Shown here: in pieces, positions 44,156-52,955 of the stretch | Position numbering within the stretch: position 1 is the stretch's first letter | Layout of the letters: each line of letters starts with the position of its first letter | NCBI RefSeq assembly: GCF_042681745.1 | Contig: NZ_JBHUGF010000010.1 | Span: 2,170,001 to 2,234,000 of the forward strand | DNA from: Saccharibacillus nicotianae | Lineage (GTDB): Bacteria > Bacillota > Bacilli > Paenibacillales > Paenibacillaceae | DNA length: 64,000 bases | Direction: 5' to 3' | Program-made: the position numbers and the translations under genes | Notes under the pieces: model-generated | What the model was told of the DNA's origin: nothing | What the model saw: the letters and a program-made list of their open reading frames with translations, nothing else | The model's database searches: none

Positions 44156-46102
44156 TGTAAAACGATAAACAGCGAATCCTTCCCCGTTTATTCCACTATA
44201 AGATAGCTGTGGATAAGCGGATAGGATTTTTTGTGCATCCGGTGAAGATAATATCGTTATCGTTGGTTGTGATGGTAAAGACAATCGCTCTTGTTCGGAT
44301 ATGCCCAGTGTAAGCGACCAATTGTGATCGGCTGCTGGATGAATCACCTGTTGCTGTCGAATATACTGAATTAGCACTTCTCGATTTTCTACAGGTACGT
44401 CTAAAATAACACGCTCCCCATCTGGATTAGCAAATGGCGTAGAATATGCCCGATATTGATTGGTGACTACTATATATTCGCTATCGTCTTCGATTTCTTT
44501 TCCCTGATAACATAAGCGTTCGATTCTACGGGCTTGCTCATCCAATATATATCCTGCTGGATGATAACGTGGCGGCTGACAGACATTAATCTGATACGTT
44601 ATTCCATCGATCACATCAAAGTTAAACGATGGAAAATCAGGATTAATCAGTGCTTGTTCTGCTGTAGATTGTAGATCCATTTGCTGATATAGACCTGAAG
44701 ACCATTCTAGCCATTCTCGAATCTCTGCTCCGGTTAGACGGACTGCACATAACGTATTCGCGTAATTATAAATATCTGATGTATGCTGTAGTGTCATTTC
44801 GCCTGCTTCGATATCAGCGTAATATTGAGGCCCATACCGTCCGCCTGTTTTGAAAGCAGACGCAGCAGACAATATAGGCAGATGTCGATACGAACTATCT
44901 GCTAATACTTGTTCTGCATACCATATTTGCGCATTATTAATCACTTGAACATAAGCACTATCCATTATTAGTGAAAAATAACTGTATAACGGAATATCAC
45001 TTTCACCTACAGGAGTCTGAATATGATCCAGTATGATCTGATGAGGAACCGAAGCTATTTGTTCTAATTCAGTATCGGCTTCTACACTAGCAAGTCCTTG
45101 TTCCCGCTGATAAATAGCTCGTAACTGAGAAGACCCAGATTGAACAGTCCAGCTATGATTGTCATATTGTAAATTTAGATCGATAATACCCAGATGACTT
45201 CCCCATACTCCTGCTTCTACAGCAGGTATCCCGTTAATAGTTCCTCGCTTTAGGTTTACTCCTTGCTTACCTGCAAATTCATTGCCTGGAAATAACTTAT
45301 GCGCATGTCCGAAAAAAATAGCATCGATTCCTTTCATCTGACTAATAGGTAGCACCGCATTTTCGCTAAGTACACCAGTATCTTCTGAATCTACATATCC
45401 CGTATGTGCAAGCATAATAATCAGATCGGCTCCTGCTTCACGCATCTGCGGAATCCAATATTCTATAGCTTCTAGCATAGGTTGAACCGTCACTTTACCT
45501 TCGAGATGTGCTTTATCCCATTGCATAATCTGAGGTGGCACGACACCAATAACACCGATACGAATATTATGTATATCCCCATGATCATCTACAATTTGTC
45601 GCTCTAAGATTAGATAAGGTGGTAGCCATGTATCTGCTGTTCCTTCTATTATAGCTGTTGGCGAATGTGTACCCTCAATCGAAGCTTGATATATATTTGC
45701 ATTCGTATATGGAAAGTTCGCTCCTGCGATACACTGCTGTAAATAATCCAATCCGTAGTTAAATTCATGATTACCTACTGTTGCTGCATCATAAGATAAC
45801 CTGTTCATTAACTGATACATCGGATGAACATTTGCCTGATCTTCTGTATAAGAATCCTGTTGCCAGAAGCGACTGGAAGCAGCATAGTCACCTAACGGAT
45901 TTCCTTGCAAAATGTCTCCGTTATCAAAAAGCAGATGATTATTCACTTCTTTACGTGCTTGATGAATAAGAGTAGCTGTACGCGATAATCCAATATCTAC
46001 CGTCTCTACATTTCGATAATAATCATATCCTATAAGACTTACATGTAGATCAGTAGTTCCTAATAAACGCAACTGAGCGGTTACGGGTTGTATGGTATTC
46101 AT
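44150..46102 (-). CDS. 5'-nucleotidase/2',3'-cyclic phosphodiesterase family enzyme
   Basis: This 650-residue protein has a metallophosphatase domain: GTTDLHVSLIGYDYY near residues 15-29, FDNGDILQGNPLGDY near 59, GNHEFNYGLDYL near 116, LAHTG near 226 and GHAHKLFPG near 265. A C-terminal 5_nucleotid_C domain follows, with SAASAFKTGGRYGPQYYADIEAGEMTLQHTSDIYNYANTLC as substrate-binding loops near 416-456. It resembles bifunctional CpdB-type enzymes that release phosphate from nucleotides. No signal peptide is seen, which is unusual for the family and suggests a cytoplasmic enzyme. PhoP-like repeats lie upstream. Confidence 0.9.
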   Translation of the reverse strand: MNTIQPVTAQLRLLGTTDLHVSLIGYDYYRNVETVDIGLSRTATLIHQARKEVNNHLLFDNGDILQGNPLGDYAASSRFWQQDSYTEDQANVHPMYQLMNRLSYDAATVGNHEFNYGLDYLQQCIAGANFPYTNANIYQASIEGTHSPTAIIEGTADTWLPPYLILERQIVDDHGDIHNIRIGVIGVVPPQIMQWDKAHLEGKVTVQPMLEAIEYWIPQMREAGADLIIMLAHTGYVDSEDTGVLSENAVLPISQMKGIDAIFFGHAHKLFPGNEFAGKQGVNLKRGTINGIPAVEAGVWGSHLGIIDLNLQYDNHSWTVQSGSSQLRAIYQREQGLASVEADTELEQIASVPHQIILDHIQTPVGESDIPLYSYFSLIMDSAYVQVINNAQIWYAEQVLADSSYRHLPILSAASAFKTGGRYGPQYYADIEAGEMTLQHTSDIYNYANTLCAVRLTGAEIREWLEWSSGLYQQMDLQSTAEQALINPDFPSFNFDVIDGITYQINVCQPPRYHPAGYILDEQARRIERLCYQGKEIEDDSEYIVVTNQYRAYSTPFANPDGERVILDVPVENREVLIQYIRQQQVIHPAADHNWSLTLGISEQERLSLPSQPTITILSSPDAQKILSAYPQLSYSGINGEGFAVYRFTL

Positions 46103-46139
46103 GATAGACTCCTTCTTTCATATTCATAATAGCAACCAT

Positions 46140-46276
46140 TTTACAAAACATTTGACCACTGTTTAATATTTTACAAATAATTGACAGAAGTCATCATTTG
46201 CGCTGACCCTTTACATCCGATAAAAAAGTAGAATAGCTTTTGTGGGTTATTAATCACCATTTACAAATGTATAACA
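46140..46276. promoter_or_regulatory. PhoP-box-like direct repeats
   Basis: Hexamers at 11-base steps: TTTACA 46140, TTTGAC 46151, TTTAAT 46162; TTTACA 46170, TTGACA 46181; TTTACA 46260, ATAACA 46271. Bacillus PhoP binds TTAACA-like hexamers at 11-base intervals. The region separates the phosphoesterase and phosphonate-importer genes. Confidence 0.55.
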
Positions 46277-46455
46277 ACTTTAAAAGTGATATTAACTATC
46301 ATAGTTATACCTTAGCTTGTCGTAAATAGTAAATATCTAACCTGCAAATGATTACATAAGGGAGTTTTGCATACTTCAAACGGTGCCTACAGTCTATATC
46401 ATGCACAGCTTTACCTACACAACCAGTAAGACTACTTTTCTAGGGGGAAATAAAA
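46277..46455. other. Leader region of phnD
   Basis: No gene or recognised riboswitch was found. It ends with AGGGGGAAATAAAA, the ribosome site for a GTG start. Confidence 0.4.
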
Positions 46456-47403
46456 GTGTTCAAAAAAATATTAATGTTAAGTATGACTGTTGCTCTAGCA
46501 ACAGGGCTTGCCGCTTGTGGTAATCAAGCAGCATCTACAGGAACAGGTAATGCCGCTCAATCTTCTAGCTATGTACCGACTGAATTGAAAGTACAATTTG
46601 TACCTTCACAAAATGCAGATACACTAGAAGCCAAAGCCAAACCACTTGAACAATTATTAGGCGACAAATTAGGGATTCCTGTCAAAGTTACAGTCTCCCC
46701 TGATTACAATACAATCGTAGAAGCGATGGCTTCCAAACAAATTGATGTTGGCTTCTTGCCACCGAATGCTTACGTATTAGCTCATGACAATCGCAAAGCG
46801 GCTGATCTATTGCTACAAGCACTTCGTTTCGGTGTGAATGATGAGACCGGTCAACCTACAACAGATAAAGTAAACTTTTACAAATCAATGATTATTGTTA
46901 AAAAAGATTCAGATATCAAAACACTTGCTGATCTTAAAGGCAAAAAAATGGGCTGGCAAGATGTAACCTCTTCTGCTGGTTATGTATTCCCGGCGGCTGA
47001 AATGAAAGCAGCAGGTATTGATCCTGATACCGATGTACAAGGCATAACGATCAAAGGGCATGATGCAGCAGTTATGGCTTTGTTAAATGGACAAGTTGAT
47101 GCTGTCGCTGTATTCCAAGATGCTCGTAACAATGTGAAAAAAGATGTTCCAGACGTATTTGAACAAACGCGTGTCCTTCACTTCACTGCTCCGATCCCGA
47201 ACGATACGATCAGCGTACGTTCTGATATGGATCAAGCATGGCGCGATAAAATCAGTCAAGCATTTATCGATATCGGTAATGATCCAGAAGGTAGCAAAAT
47301 TATCCAAGAAATCTACAGTCATGTAGGTTATGAAAAAGGCGACGATAAAAACTTCGAACCTGTTCGTAAATATGCTGAAGCTGTAGGTCAAGCTACGAAG
47401 TAA
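46456..47403 (+). CDS. phnD: Phosphonate/phosphate-ester ABC importer binding lipoprotein, PhnD-like
   Basis: This 315-residue binding protein begins at GTG after AGGGGGAAATAAAA. A lipobox (GLAAC, Cys21) anchors it to the membrane. The PhnD family features are VQFVPSQNADTLEAKAKPLEQLLGDKLG near residues 48-75, VDVGFLPPNAYVLAHD near 97, and LLNGQVDAVAVFQDARNN near 209. It captures phosphonate or related esters and phosphite outside the cell. C-P lyase or phosphonatase genes are absent here, so the substrate could also be a phosphate ester. First gene of the phnDCEE cluster. Confidence 0.92.
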   Translation: MFKKILMLSMTVALATGLAACGNQAASTGTGNAAQSSSYVPTELKVQFVPSQNADTLEAKAKPLEQLLGDKLGIPVKVTVSPDYNTIVEAMASKQIDVGFLPPNAYVLAHDNRKAADLLLQALRFGVNDETGQPTTDKVNFYKSMIIVKKDSDIKTLADLKGKKMGWQDVTSSAGYVFPAAEMKAAGIDPDTDVQGITIKGHDAAVMALLNGQVDAVAVFQDARNNVKKDVPDVFEQTRVLHFTAPIPNDTISVRSDMDQAWRDKISQAFIDIGNDPEGSKIIQEIYSHVGYEKGDDKNFEPVRKYAEAVGQATK

Positions 47404-47430
47404 ACAAAGCATGTAGTGAGCATTTAGCAG

Positions 47431-47455
47431 CACCGTCCTTTTTTTACGGGCGGTG
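47431..47455 (+). terminator. Intercistronic hairpin between phnD and phnC
   Basis: CACCGTCC pairs with GGGCGGTG (one G-T pair), followed by TTTGCTATTTTA. A weak terminator of this kind commonly keeps the binding protein in excess over the transporter. Confidence 0.6.
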
Positions 47456-47550
47456 TTTGCTATTTTACATAGCACACTGGATCGAAAACGTAGTTATTTC
47501 GCGGACATCATCATGAAATTATTATTCTGAATATAGAAAGTTGGCAAATC

Positions 47551-48390
47551 ATGATTACATTCAATAACGTTTCCAAAGTCTATCCTAACGGCACCAAAGG
47601 GCTTAAAAATATTAATCTTACGATCCATGAAGGTGAACTGGTTGTAATTGTAGGTCTATCCGGTGCAGGGAAATCTACATTGCTTCGTTCAATTAACCGC
47701 TTGATCGATATTAGTGAAGGTGATATTCAGATCAACAATCAATCGATCACATCTGCTTCCGGTGCCAAATTGCGCCGTATCCGTCGTGGTATCGGGATGA
47801 TTTTCCAAAGCTTCAATCTGGTTAAGCGTTCTACAGTGATGCGTAATGTATTATCTGGACGGGTCGGTCATCACTCCACATTACGCACCGTATTCGGTAT
47901 GTTTCCTAAAGAAGATCACGGACTTGCTCTAGATGCTCTGGCTCGTGTTAATTTGCAAGAAAAAGCCTATAGTCGTGCAGATCAGTTATCCGGTGGACAG
48001 CAACAACGGGTGTCTATTGCACGCGCTCTTGCTCAACAACCACAGATTATTCTAGCGGATGAACCGGTTGCTTCTCTAGATCCATTAACAACCCGTCAGG
48101 TGATGGACGATCTTCAACGTATTAATCAGGAACTCAAAATCACTACGATTATTAATCTACACTTTATCGATCTCGCTCGTGAATATGCGACTCGTATTAT
48201 CGGATTACGGGCAGGAGAAATTGTATTCGATGGTACACCGGCTGAAGCAACAGACGATGTATTTTCTCATATTTACGGACGACCGATTCATCGTGATGAA
48301 GTATTAGGCGCTAATGCACCAGGTGAAGATATCGTTACCGTTATTCCAGATGCTTCCGAGATCAAAGCCACTTCTGGAGAATCATTATGA
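47551..48390 (+). CDS. phnC: Phosphonate ABC importer ATPase, PhnC-like
   Basis: This 279-residue ATPase has Walker A GLSGAGKSTLLRSINRL near residue 36, signature QLSGGQQQRVSIARAL near 148, and Walker B ILADEPVASLDP near 170. LSGRVGHHSTLRTVFGMF near 105-122 is characteristic of PhnC. The last bases overlap the first permease start as ATGA (48387-48390), so translation is coupled. It powers the two PhnE-type permeases at the membrane. Confidence 0.95.
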   Translation: MITFNNVSKVYPNGTKGLKNINLTIHEGELVVIVGLSGAGKSTLLRSINRLIDISEGDIQINNQSITSASGAKLRRIRRGIGMIFQSFNLVKRSTVMRNVLSGRVGHHSTLRTVFGMFPKEDHGLALDALARVNLQEKAYSRADQLSGGQQQRVSIARALAQQPQIILADEPVASLDPLTTRQVMDDLQRINQELKITTIINLHFIDLAREYATRIIGLRAGEIVFDGTPAEATDDVFSHIYGRPIHRDEVLGANAPGEDIVTVIPDASEIKATSGESL

Positions 48391-49172
48391 ATATGACCAT
48401 AGAAGCACCGACAGCTCCTAAAAAATATAAAAAGATATTAACATGGCTATTCTTTATCGTTGTGCTTGTCTTATGTAGTATTCAGACCGAAGTGACGCCT
48501 TATCAGTTAATACGTGGACTACCGCAAATGGGTATTTTACTTGGTGAAATGTTCCCTCCTGATTGGAGTTACTTGCCTACAATCTGGAAGCCGATGGTTG
48601 AAACGGTGCAGATTGCTTTAGTCGGCACGATGCTAGGTGGACTATTAGCAATTCCTGTATCGTTATTGTGTGCTTACAATATTGTACAAAGTCGATTGGT
48701 TTCTTTGCCTGTACGATTGATTCTAAATCTGGTACGTACGATTCCTGATCTATTATTTGCTGCTATTTTTGTAGCGATTTTTGGAATAGGGCCGTTTGCC
48801 GGGATGTTAGCTATCTTATTTTTTTCTTTCGGACTGATTGCTAAGCTTACCTTTGAAGCGATCGAAGCGATTGATCCGGGGCCGATGGAAGCGATGACTG
48901 CTGTAGGCGCGAATAAGATTCAATTGATCGTATTTGGCGTGATTCCTCAAGCGCTACCTTATTATATGTCTTATCTATTGTATGCTTTTGAAATTAATGT
49001 ACGGGCTGCTTCTGTACTCGGTCTAGTGGGTGCTGGTGGTATTGGTCTGTTACTGGATCGTTCTCTTGGATTGTTCCGATATGATCGCGCGGCAATGATT
49101 ATTTTGCTAACGCTTGTGATTGTACTGGTGATTGATTACGGAAGTACGGTATTGCGGAGGAAATTACTATGA
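48387..49172 (+). CDS. phnE: Phosphonate ABC importer permease 1
   Basis: This 261-residue permease has about six helices. The EAA-type ATPase docking loop is EAMTAVGANKIQLIVFGVIPQALPYY near residues 171-196, and VRAASVLGLVGAGGIGLLLDRSL near 212-234 is typical of PhnE. It overlaps phnC at its start and the second permease at its end (ATGA 49169-49172), giving a tightly coupled operon. Confidence 0.93.
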   Translation: MNMTIEAPTAPKKYKKILTWLFFIVVLVLCSIQTEVTPYQLIRGLPQMGILLGEMFPPDWSYLPTIWKPMVETVQIALVGTMLGGLLAIPVSLLCAYNIVQSRLVSLPVRLILNLVRTIPDLLFAAIFVAIFGIGPFAGMLAILFFSFGLIAKLTFEAIEAIDPGPMEAMTAVGANKIQLIVFGVIPQALPYYMSYLLYAFEINVRAASVLGLVGAGGIGLLLDRSLGLFRYDRAAMIILLTLVIVLVIDYGSTVLRRKLL

Positions 49173-49966
49173 ATCATACGTTACCTGCTAAGCCACTCTG
49201 GCACAAAATTCGTCCGTGGTGTTGGATTATTTTTCTGGTTGTTGTGTATATCTGGGCATTCAATGGGCTACAATTCGAAGGAATTCAATCGACTGCCAAA
49301 AGTGTATCTGTATCAATTTTAGATGGATTTATGCATCCTGACTGGTCATTTGTCTATGATCCTGCGGGCGAAGATTTATTGCGTGGATTGCTCGATACTT
49401 TAGTCATTTCGATCTTAGGTACATTTATTTCTGCTTTTCTATGTATTCCGTTTGCTTTCTGGGCAGCGACCAATATGAGTCGTCGCCGTCCAGTTTCTGG
49501 AACAGGGAAGTTCAGCCTGAGTGTCATTCGCGTCTTTCCTGAAATGATCGTAGCAATCTTATTTATCAAAGCTGTAGGCCCTGGTTCTTTTGCCGGTGTA
49601 TTAGCATTAGGTATTCACTCTATTGGAATGCTTGCCAAATTATTTTCAGAAACGATAGAAAGTATAGATACAGGCCCTAGTGAAGCATTAACCGCTGCTG
49701 GAGCAAGTCGATTGCAGATTCTATGGTTTGCTGTATTGCCACAAGTGATTCCTCAATTTCTCTCGTATTCGTTGTATCGATTTGAAATTAATATTCGCTC
49801 TGCTACTACACTTGGTCTTGTCGGTGCGGGCGGTATCGGGACGCCACTGATTTTCGCATTAAATATGCGTAATTGGAATCGAGTCGGTGTGATTCTTTTA
49901 GGAATTATTATCCTTGTTATCTTAACTGATCTTATCTCTGGTTGGATTCGCAAACGTATTGTCTAA
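49169..49966 (+). CDS. phnE: Phosphonate ABC importer permease 2
   Basis: This 265-residue permease is homologous to the preceding one: EALTAAGASRLQILWFAVLPQVIPQFLSY near residues 170-198 is the ATPase docking loop, and IRSATTLGLVGAGGIGTPLIFAL near 212 matches PhnE. The pair probably forms a heterodimeric pore, unlike the single PhnE of E. coli. The start overlaps the upstream stop. A shared terminator lies between this operon and the convergent acetyltransferase gene. Confidence 0.93.
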   Translation: MNHTLPAKPLWHKIRPWCWIIFLVVVYIWAFNGLQFEGIQSTAKSVSVSILDGFMHPDWSFVYDPAGEDLLRGLLDTLVISILGTFISAFLCIPFAFWAATNMSRRRPVSGTGKFSLSVIRVFPEMIVAILFIKAVGPGSFAGVLALGIHSIGMLAKLFSETIESIDTGPSEALTAAGASRLQILWFAVLPQVIPQFLSYSLYRFEINIRSATTLGLVGAGGIGTPLIFALNMRNWNRVGVILLGIIILVILTDLISGWIRKRIV

Positions 49967-50034
49967 GACAGTTTATTAAATCTACTCTATAAGAAATTTG
50001 TAGATACTATATGTAAATGTATATAAACAACACT

Positions 50035-50082
50035 AAAAAGGCATGAGTACTTCTGGATGTAATCCGAGTATTCATGCCTTTT
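50035..50082. terminator. Bidirectional terminator between the phn operon and the acetyltransferase gene
   Basis: AAAAAGGCATGAGTACT pairs with AGTATTCATGCCTTTT, with T-runs on both strands. Confidence 0.88.
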
Positions 50083-50127
50083 CTATTGATGTGGTATTTC
50101 TTTAAAATGACCTATTCAAATCTTATC

Positions 50128-50745
50128 TTAATGCTCGATATCTGCTTCATACTCTGCTTTTTGCTGTTCCCAGTACTGCTTATCTTCTGCTGTTATTGCT
50201 CGCAGTACTTTACAAGGATTCCCTACCGCGATTACATTGTCAGGAATATCTTTGGTAACAATAGAACCTGAACCGATAACGACATTATTGCCGATCGTGA
50301 CACCTGGATTGATCACTGTATTCCCACCTACCCAGACATTATTACCAATCTTAATTTCTTTACCAAATTCTAATAATGTATTGCGTACATCAGGATCGAT
50401 CGGATGCCCTGCTGTATACACACCTACTCTAGGTCCAAAAAACACATTGTTGCCTATATTCACTTTGGCTACATCAATAATAATACAATCAAAATTGGCA
50501 TAAAAGTTATTACCAACTGTAATGTGACAACCATAATCACAACGGAATGGTGGTTCAATAAATACTTTTTCACCTACCGATTCAAATAATTGCTGAAGTA
50601 ATTCGATACGATACTTCTGTTGTTCTTCGGTTGTGTTGTTAAATAACCGGGTAAGCCTTCGAGATTTCTTATTATCTGTTGCTAATTCGCCTACACCAGC
50701 CATGTATAATTTCTGGTCTAACATTCTTTCTTTATCTGTTGGCAT
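50128..50745 (-). CDS. maa: Sugar O-acetyltransferase, maltose acetyltransferase type
   Basis: This 205-residue left-handed beta-helix enzyme moves acetyl from acetyl-CoA to sugar hydroxyls. The N-terminal MAA cap (ERMLDQKLYMAG) is followed by hexapeptide repeats (VNIGNNVFFGP, IKIGNNVWVGGNTVINPGVTIGNNVVIGSGS near residues 130-160), and the catalytic His is in TAGHPIDP near 112. AGGAGGAA precedes the ATG. It is divergent from a ROK regulator with a shared palindrome between them, which suggests a sugar-responsive pair. Confidence 0.9.
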   Translation of the reverse strand: MPTDKERMLDQKLYMAGVGELATDNKKSRRLTRLFNNTTEEQQKYRIELLQQLFESVGEKVFIEPPFRCDYGCHITVGNNFYANFDCIIIDVAKVNIGNNVFFGPRVGVYTAGHPIDPDVRNTLLEFGKEIKIGNNVWVGGNTVINPGVTIGNNVVIGSGSIVTKDIPDNVIAVGNPCKVLRAITAEDKQYWEQQKAEYEADIEH

Positions 50746-50817
50746 ATGTATGTTCCTCCTTGAATATCCACCTATATCTGCTTATAAAATTAGACATGTA
50801 TGGTGTATTAAATTATA

Positions 50818-50852
50818 ATATTACTTATTATAATACTTTTAATAAGTAATAT
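50818..50852. promoter_or_regulatory. Palindromic operator between maa and the ROK gene
   Basis: ATATTACTTATT (50818-50829) and AATAAGTAATAT (50841-50852) are perfect 12-base arms across 11 bases. Position and AT-rich form resemble operators of ROK/XylR repressors. There is no U-tract, so it is not a terminator. Confidence 0.65.
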
Positions 50853-50867
50853 CAAAATTGCCTAGAG

Positions 50868-51908
50868 GTGGTACTTATACAACCGTTTATTCATAACACT
50901 ATACATGTAAAACAAATTAATACTGAATTGATCAGAAAAACTCTAAAAGCACTCACTTCTGCTACCAAAGCAAATCTAGCCCAAGCTACAGGATTAAGTA
51001 TTGCTACATGTGGGACAATACTTAATGAATTACTAGAAACCGGTGAAGTGTTAGAAGATGAACAAGAAGATTCTCATGGTGGACGTCCTGCGAAAAGGTT
51101 TATGTATAACGCTCATTTTTCTTATATCGCTTGTATCTATATTAAAGTAGAGGAATTTAGTCATTCGCTTACGTATACAGTAGCCAATTCAATAGGTGAA
51201 CATATAGAAAGCGGATATGAAGAAATGCCTTCTGTAAATGCTACCATGATTGATCGTTTGATTGAACAATTGATTCATACCTATGGAAATATCAAAGCGA
51301 TTGGTATAGGTATTCCTGGTGTCGCACATCAAGGTACTATTCAGATCTGTGATGCTCAAGAGCTGATTCAGGTTCCTTTAGCACCTCAATTGAAAAAAAA
51401 GTATAGCATCGATATTATTATTGAAAATGATATGAATCTGATGGCTTATGGATTTTATCAAAAACAACAATATGATCAAGAAAAAACAATAGCGGTAGTT
51501 ACTTTTATTAAAGGAAGTTTCCCTGGTGCAGGCTTAATGATCGATGGACATATTCACAAAGGCAATACTCGGTTTGCAGGCGAAATCTCTTTTCTTGCTT
51601 TCGGAATAACACGTGAAGAACAATATGCTCAACTTCATCAGTCTTCTACTTTTATCCCTTTAGCCGCCAAAATGCTTGTCAATTTAATAGCTACGATCAA
51701 CCCGGAAAAGATTGCTTTAACAGGCGATCAAGTGCACTCAGAACAGATTAAAGATTTATACAACGCTTGTCTGGAATATATTCCTGTAGAACATATGGCA
51801 GAACTTCATATGTTAGAACAACCTGATCAAGATTACATGTATGGGCTAATTTCTATGACTTTGGAAAGTTTAGATTACGCATTACAATTGGTTGAAAAAC
51901 GAAGATAA
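50868..51908 (+). CDS. ROK-family transcriptional regulator
   Basis: This protein of up to 346 residues has an N-terminal winged helix (ATKANLAQATGLSIATCGTILNELLETGEV near residues 32-61) and a C-terminal ROK sugar-kinase-like domain with AIGIGIPGVAHQGTIQICDAQEL near 143-165. The usual ROK zinc motif CxCGxxGCxE is not present, and the kinase-domain loops are divergent, so it is likely a regulator rather than a kinase. The start is uncertain: GTG at 50868 overlaps AGAGGTGG and no better in-frame ATG lies near, so an unusual start codon just downstream is possible. Confidence 0.82.
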   Translation: MVLIQPFIHNTIHVKQINTELIRKTLKALTSATKANLAQATGLSIATCGTILNELLETGEVLEDEQEDSHGGRPAKRFMYNAHFSYIACIYIKVEEFSHSLTYTVANSIGEHIESGYEEMPSVNATMIDRLIEQLIHTYGNIKAIGIGIPGVAHQGTIQICDAQELIQVPLAPQLKKKYSIDIIIENDMNLMAYGFYQKQQYDQEKTIAVVTFIKGSFPGAGLMIDGHIHKGNTRFAGEISFLAFGITREEQYAQLHQSSTFIPLAAKMLVNLIATINPEKIALTGDQVHSEQIKDLYNACLEYIPVEHMAELHMLEQPDQDYMYGLISMTLESLDYALQLVEKRR

Positions 51909-51945
51909 GTTGTTAGATGTAGACTACTTTTAGCTTTTGGAAAAT

Positions 51946-51986
51946 CAAAACAACCATTCCTTAGAAAGTAGGAATGGTTGTTTTTG
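51946..51986. terminator. Terminator after the ROK gene
   Basis: CAAAACAACCATTCC pairs with GGAATGGTTGTTTTTG. It may also serve the convergent methyltransferase gene. Confidence 0.9.
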
Positions 51987-52044
51987 ACTCTCATGTTTGT
52001 CATCACAAATAAACGATCATTCACTTTTGCTTTCCTTTACTGCT

Positions 52045-52773
52045 TTACGATTTGACCGCTTTAAACAAAATAAAAGAAGGCCTTCTCCGCTCATGCACAA
52101 GCGTTGGCATTTTCTCCAGACCCTCTGGAATCGATTCAGGTTCTTCGATCTGCTGTACGATCAGTCCATGAGCGATCATCCCATTTACCAGTGTCGATAC
52201 TTTGCGATGGTACTTAATCACATTATCCACGACCCAGTGAGTACTACGTTGTCCTTCTTCTCCATAATTATCGATCGCATAATGCAGTCTATTCCCTTGT
52301 TCATCTTCTATCCAACCTTCCATATCTAACTTGGCGGTCGTAATCGGATGCTCGGTTGAAAAGACTAATGTTCCTCCTGGACGTAACCACTTCGCAATCT
52401 GTACCATCAGGCGATCATAATCAGCCACATAATGAAAAGCCAAAGAACTAACAATCAAGTCAAACGATTCTGCTTCAAAATTTAATTCTTCCATCGGTGC
52501 ATGAATATATGTAATTTGCGGAATCTTAGGAGCAAGGCTTAACATTTTGCTTGAAATATCAGCGCCTGTTACATGCTCCGCTCCCTTCTCTACCATAGCT
52601 AAAGCCAACTTACCAAATCCACAACCCATATCAAGTACGTTCAATCCTTGCAGATCAGGCAATAATGCTTTCAAAGCAGGTTGCTCGATAAAATCGTTAA
52701 AAGTAACGCCTGTGCTACGTAATTTTTTATAATATTCAAAAAAAGTAGGATCATCATAAATATTTTGTCGCAT
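52045..52773 (-). CDS. Class I SAM-dependent methyltransferase
   Basis: This 242-residue Rossmann-fold methyltransferase has the SAM-binding glycine motif VLDMGCGFGKLALAMVEKGA near residues 46-65, acidic ADISSKML near 71 and SLAFHYVADYDRLM near 110. The Methyltransf_11 type covers many small-molecule and some protein substrates; the target is unknown. ATG at 52773 is chosen because GGAGG lies 9 bases upstream (GTG at 52776 is the alternative). Single gene. Confidence 0.9.
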   Translation of the reverse strand: MRQNIYDDPTFFEYYKKLRSTGVTFNDFIEQPALKALLPDLQGLNVLDMGCGFGKLALAMVEKGAEHVTGADISSKMLSLAPKIPQITYIHAPMEELNFEAESFDLIVSSLAFHYVADYDRLMVQIAKWLRPGGTLVFSTEHPITTAKLDMEGWIEDEQGNRLHYAIDNYGEEGQRSTHWVVDNVIKYHRKVSTLVNGMIAHGLIVQQIEEPESIPEGLEKMPTLVHERRRPSFILFKAVKS

Positions 52774-52955
52774 CACATACAACCTCCAATATTGAAATCA
52801 ATTGAGTCTCTTCTTTTCATACAAAAATGGTTACATATGCTATCTATTATTGTATCTATATATTCCAGATAACTTTGAGTACTCCTGCTTACAATGTAAA
52901 TTTAAGGGTATAAATGTAAAAAGAACCTATTTATTCAAAGGAGGAGTTTTGACGT

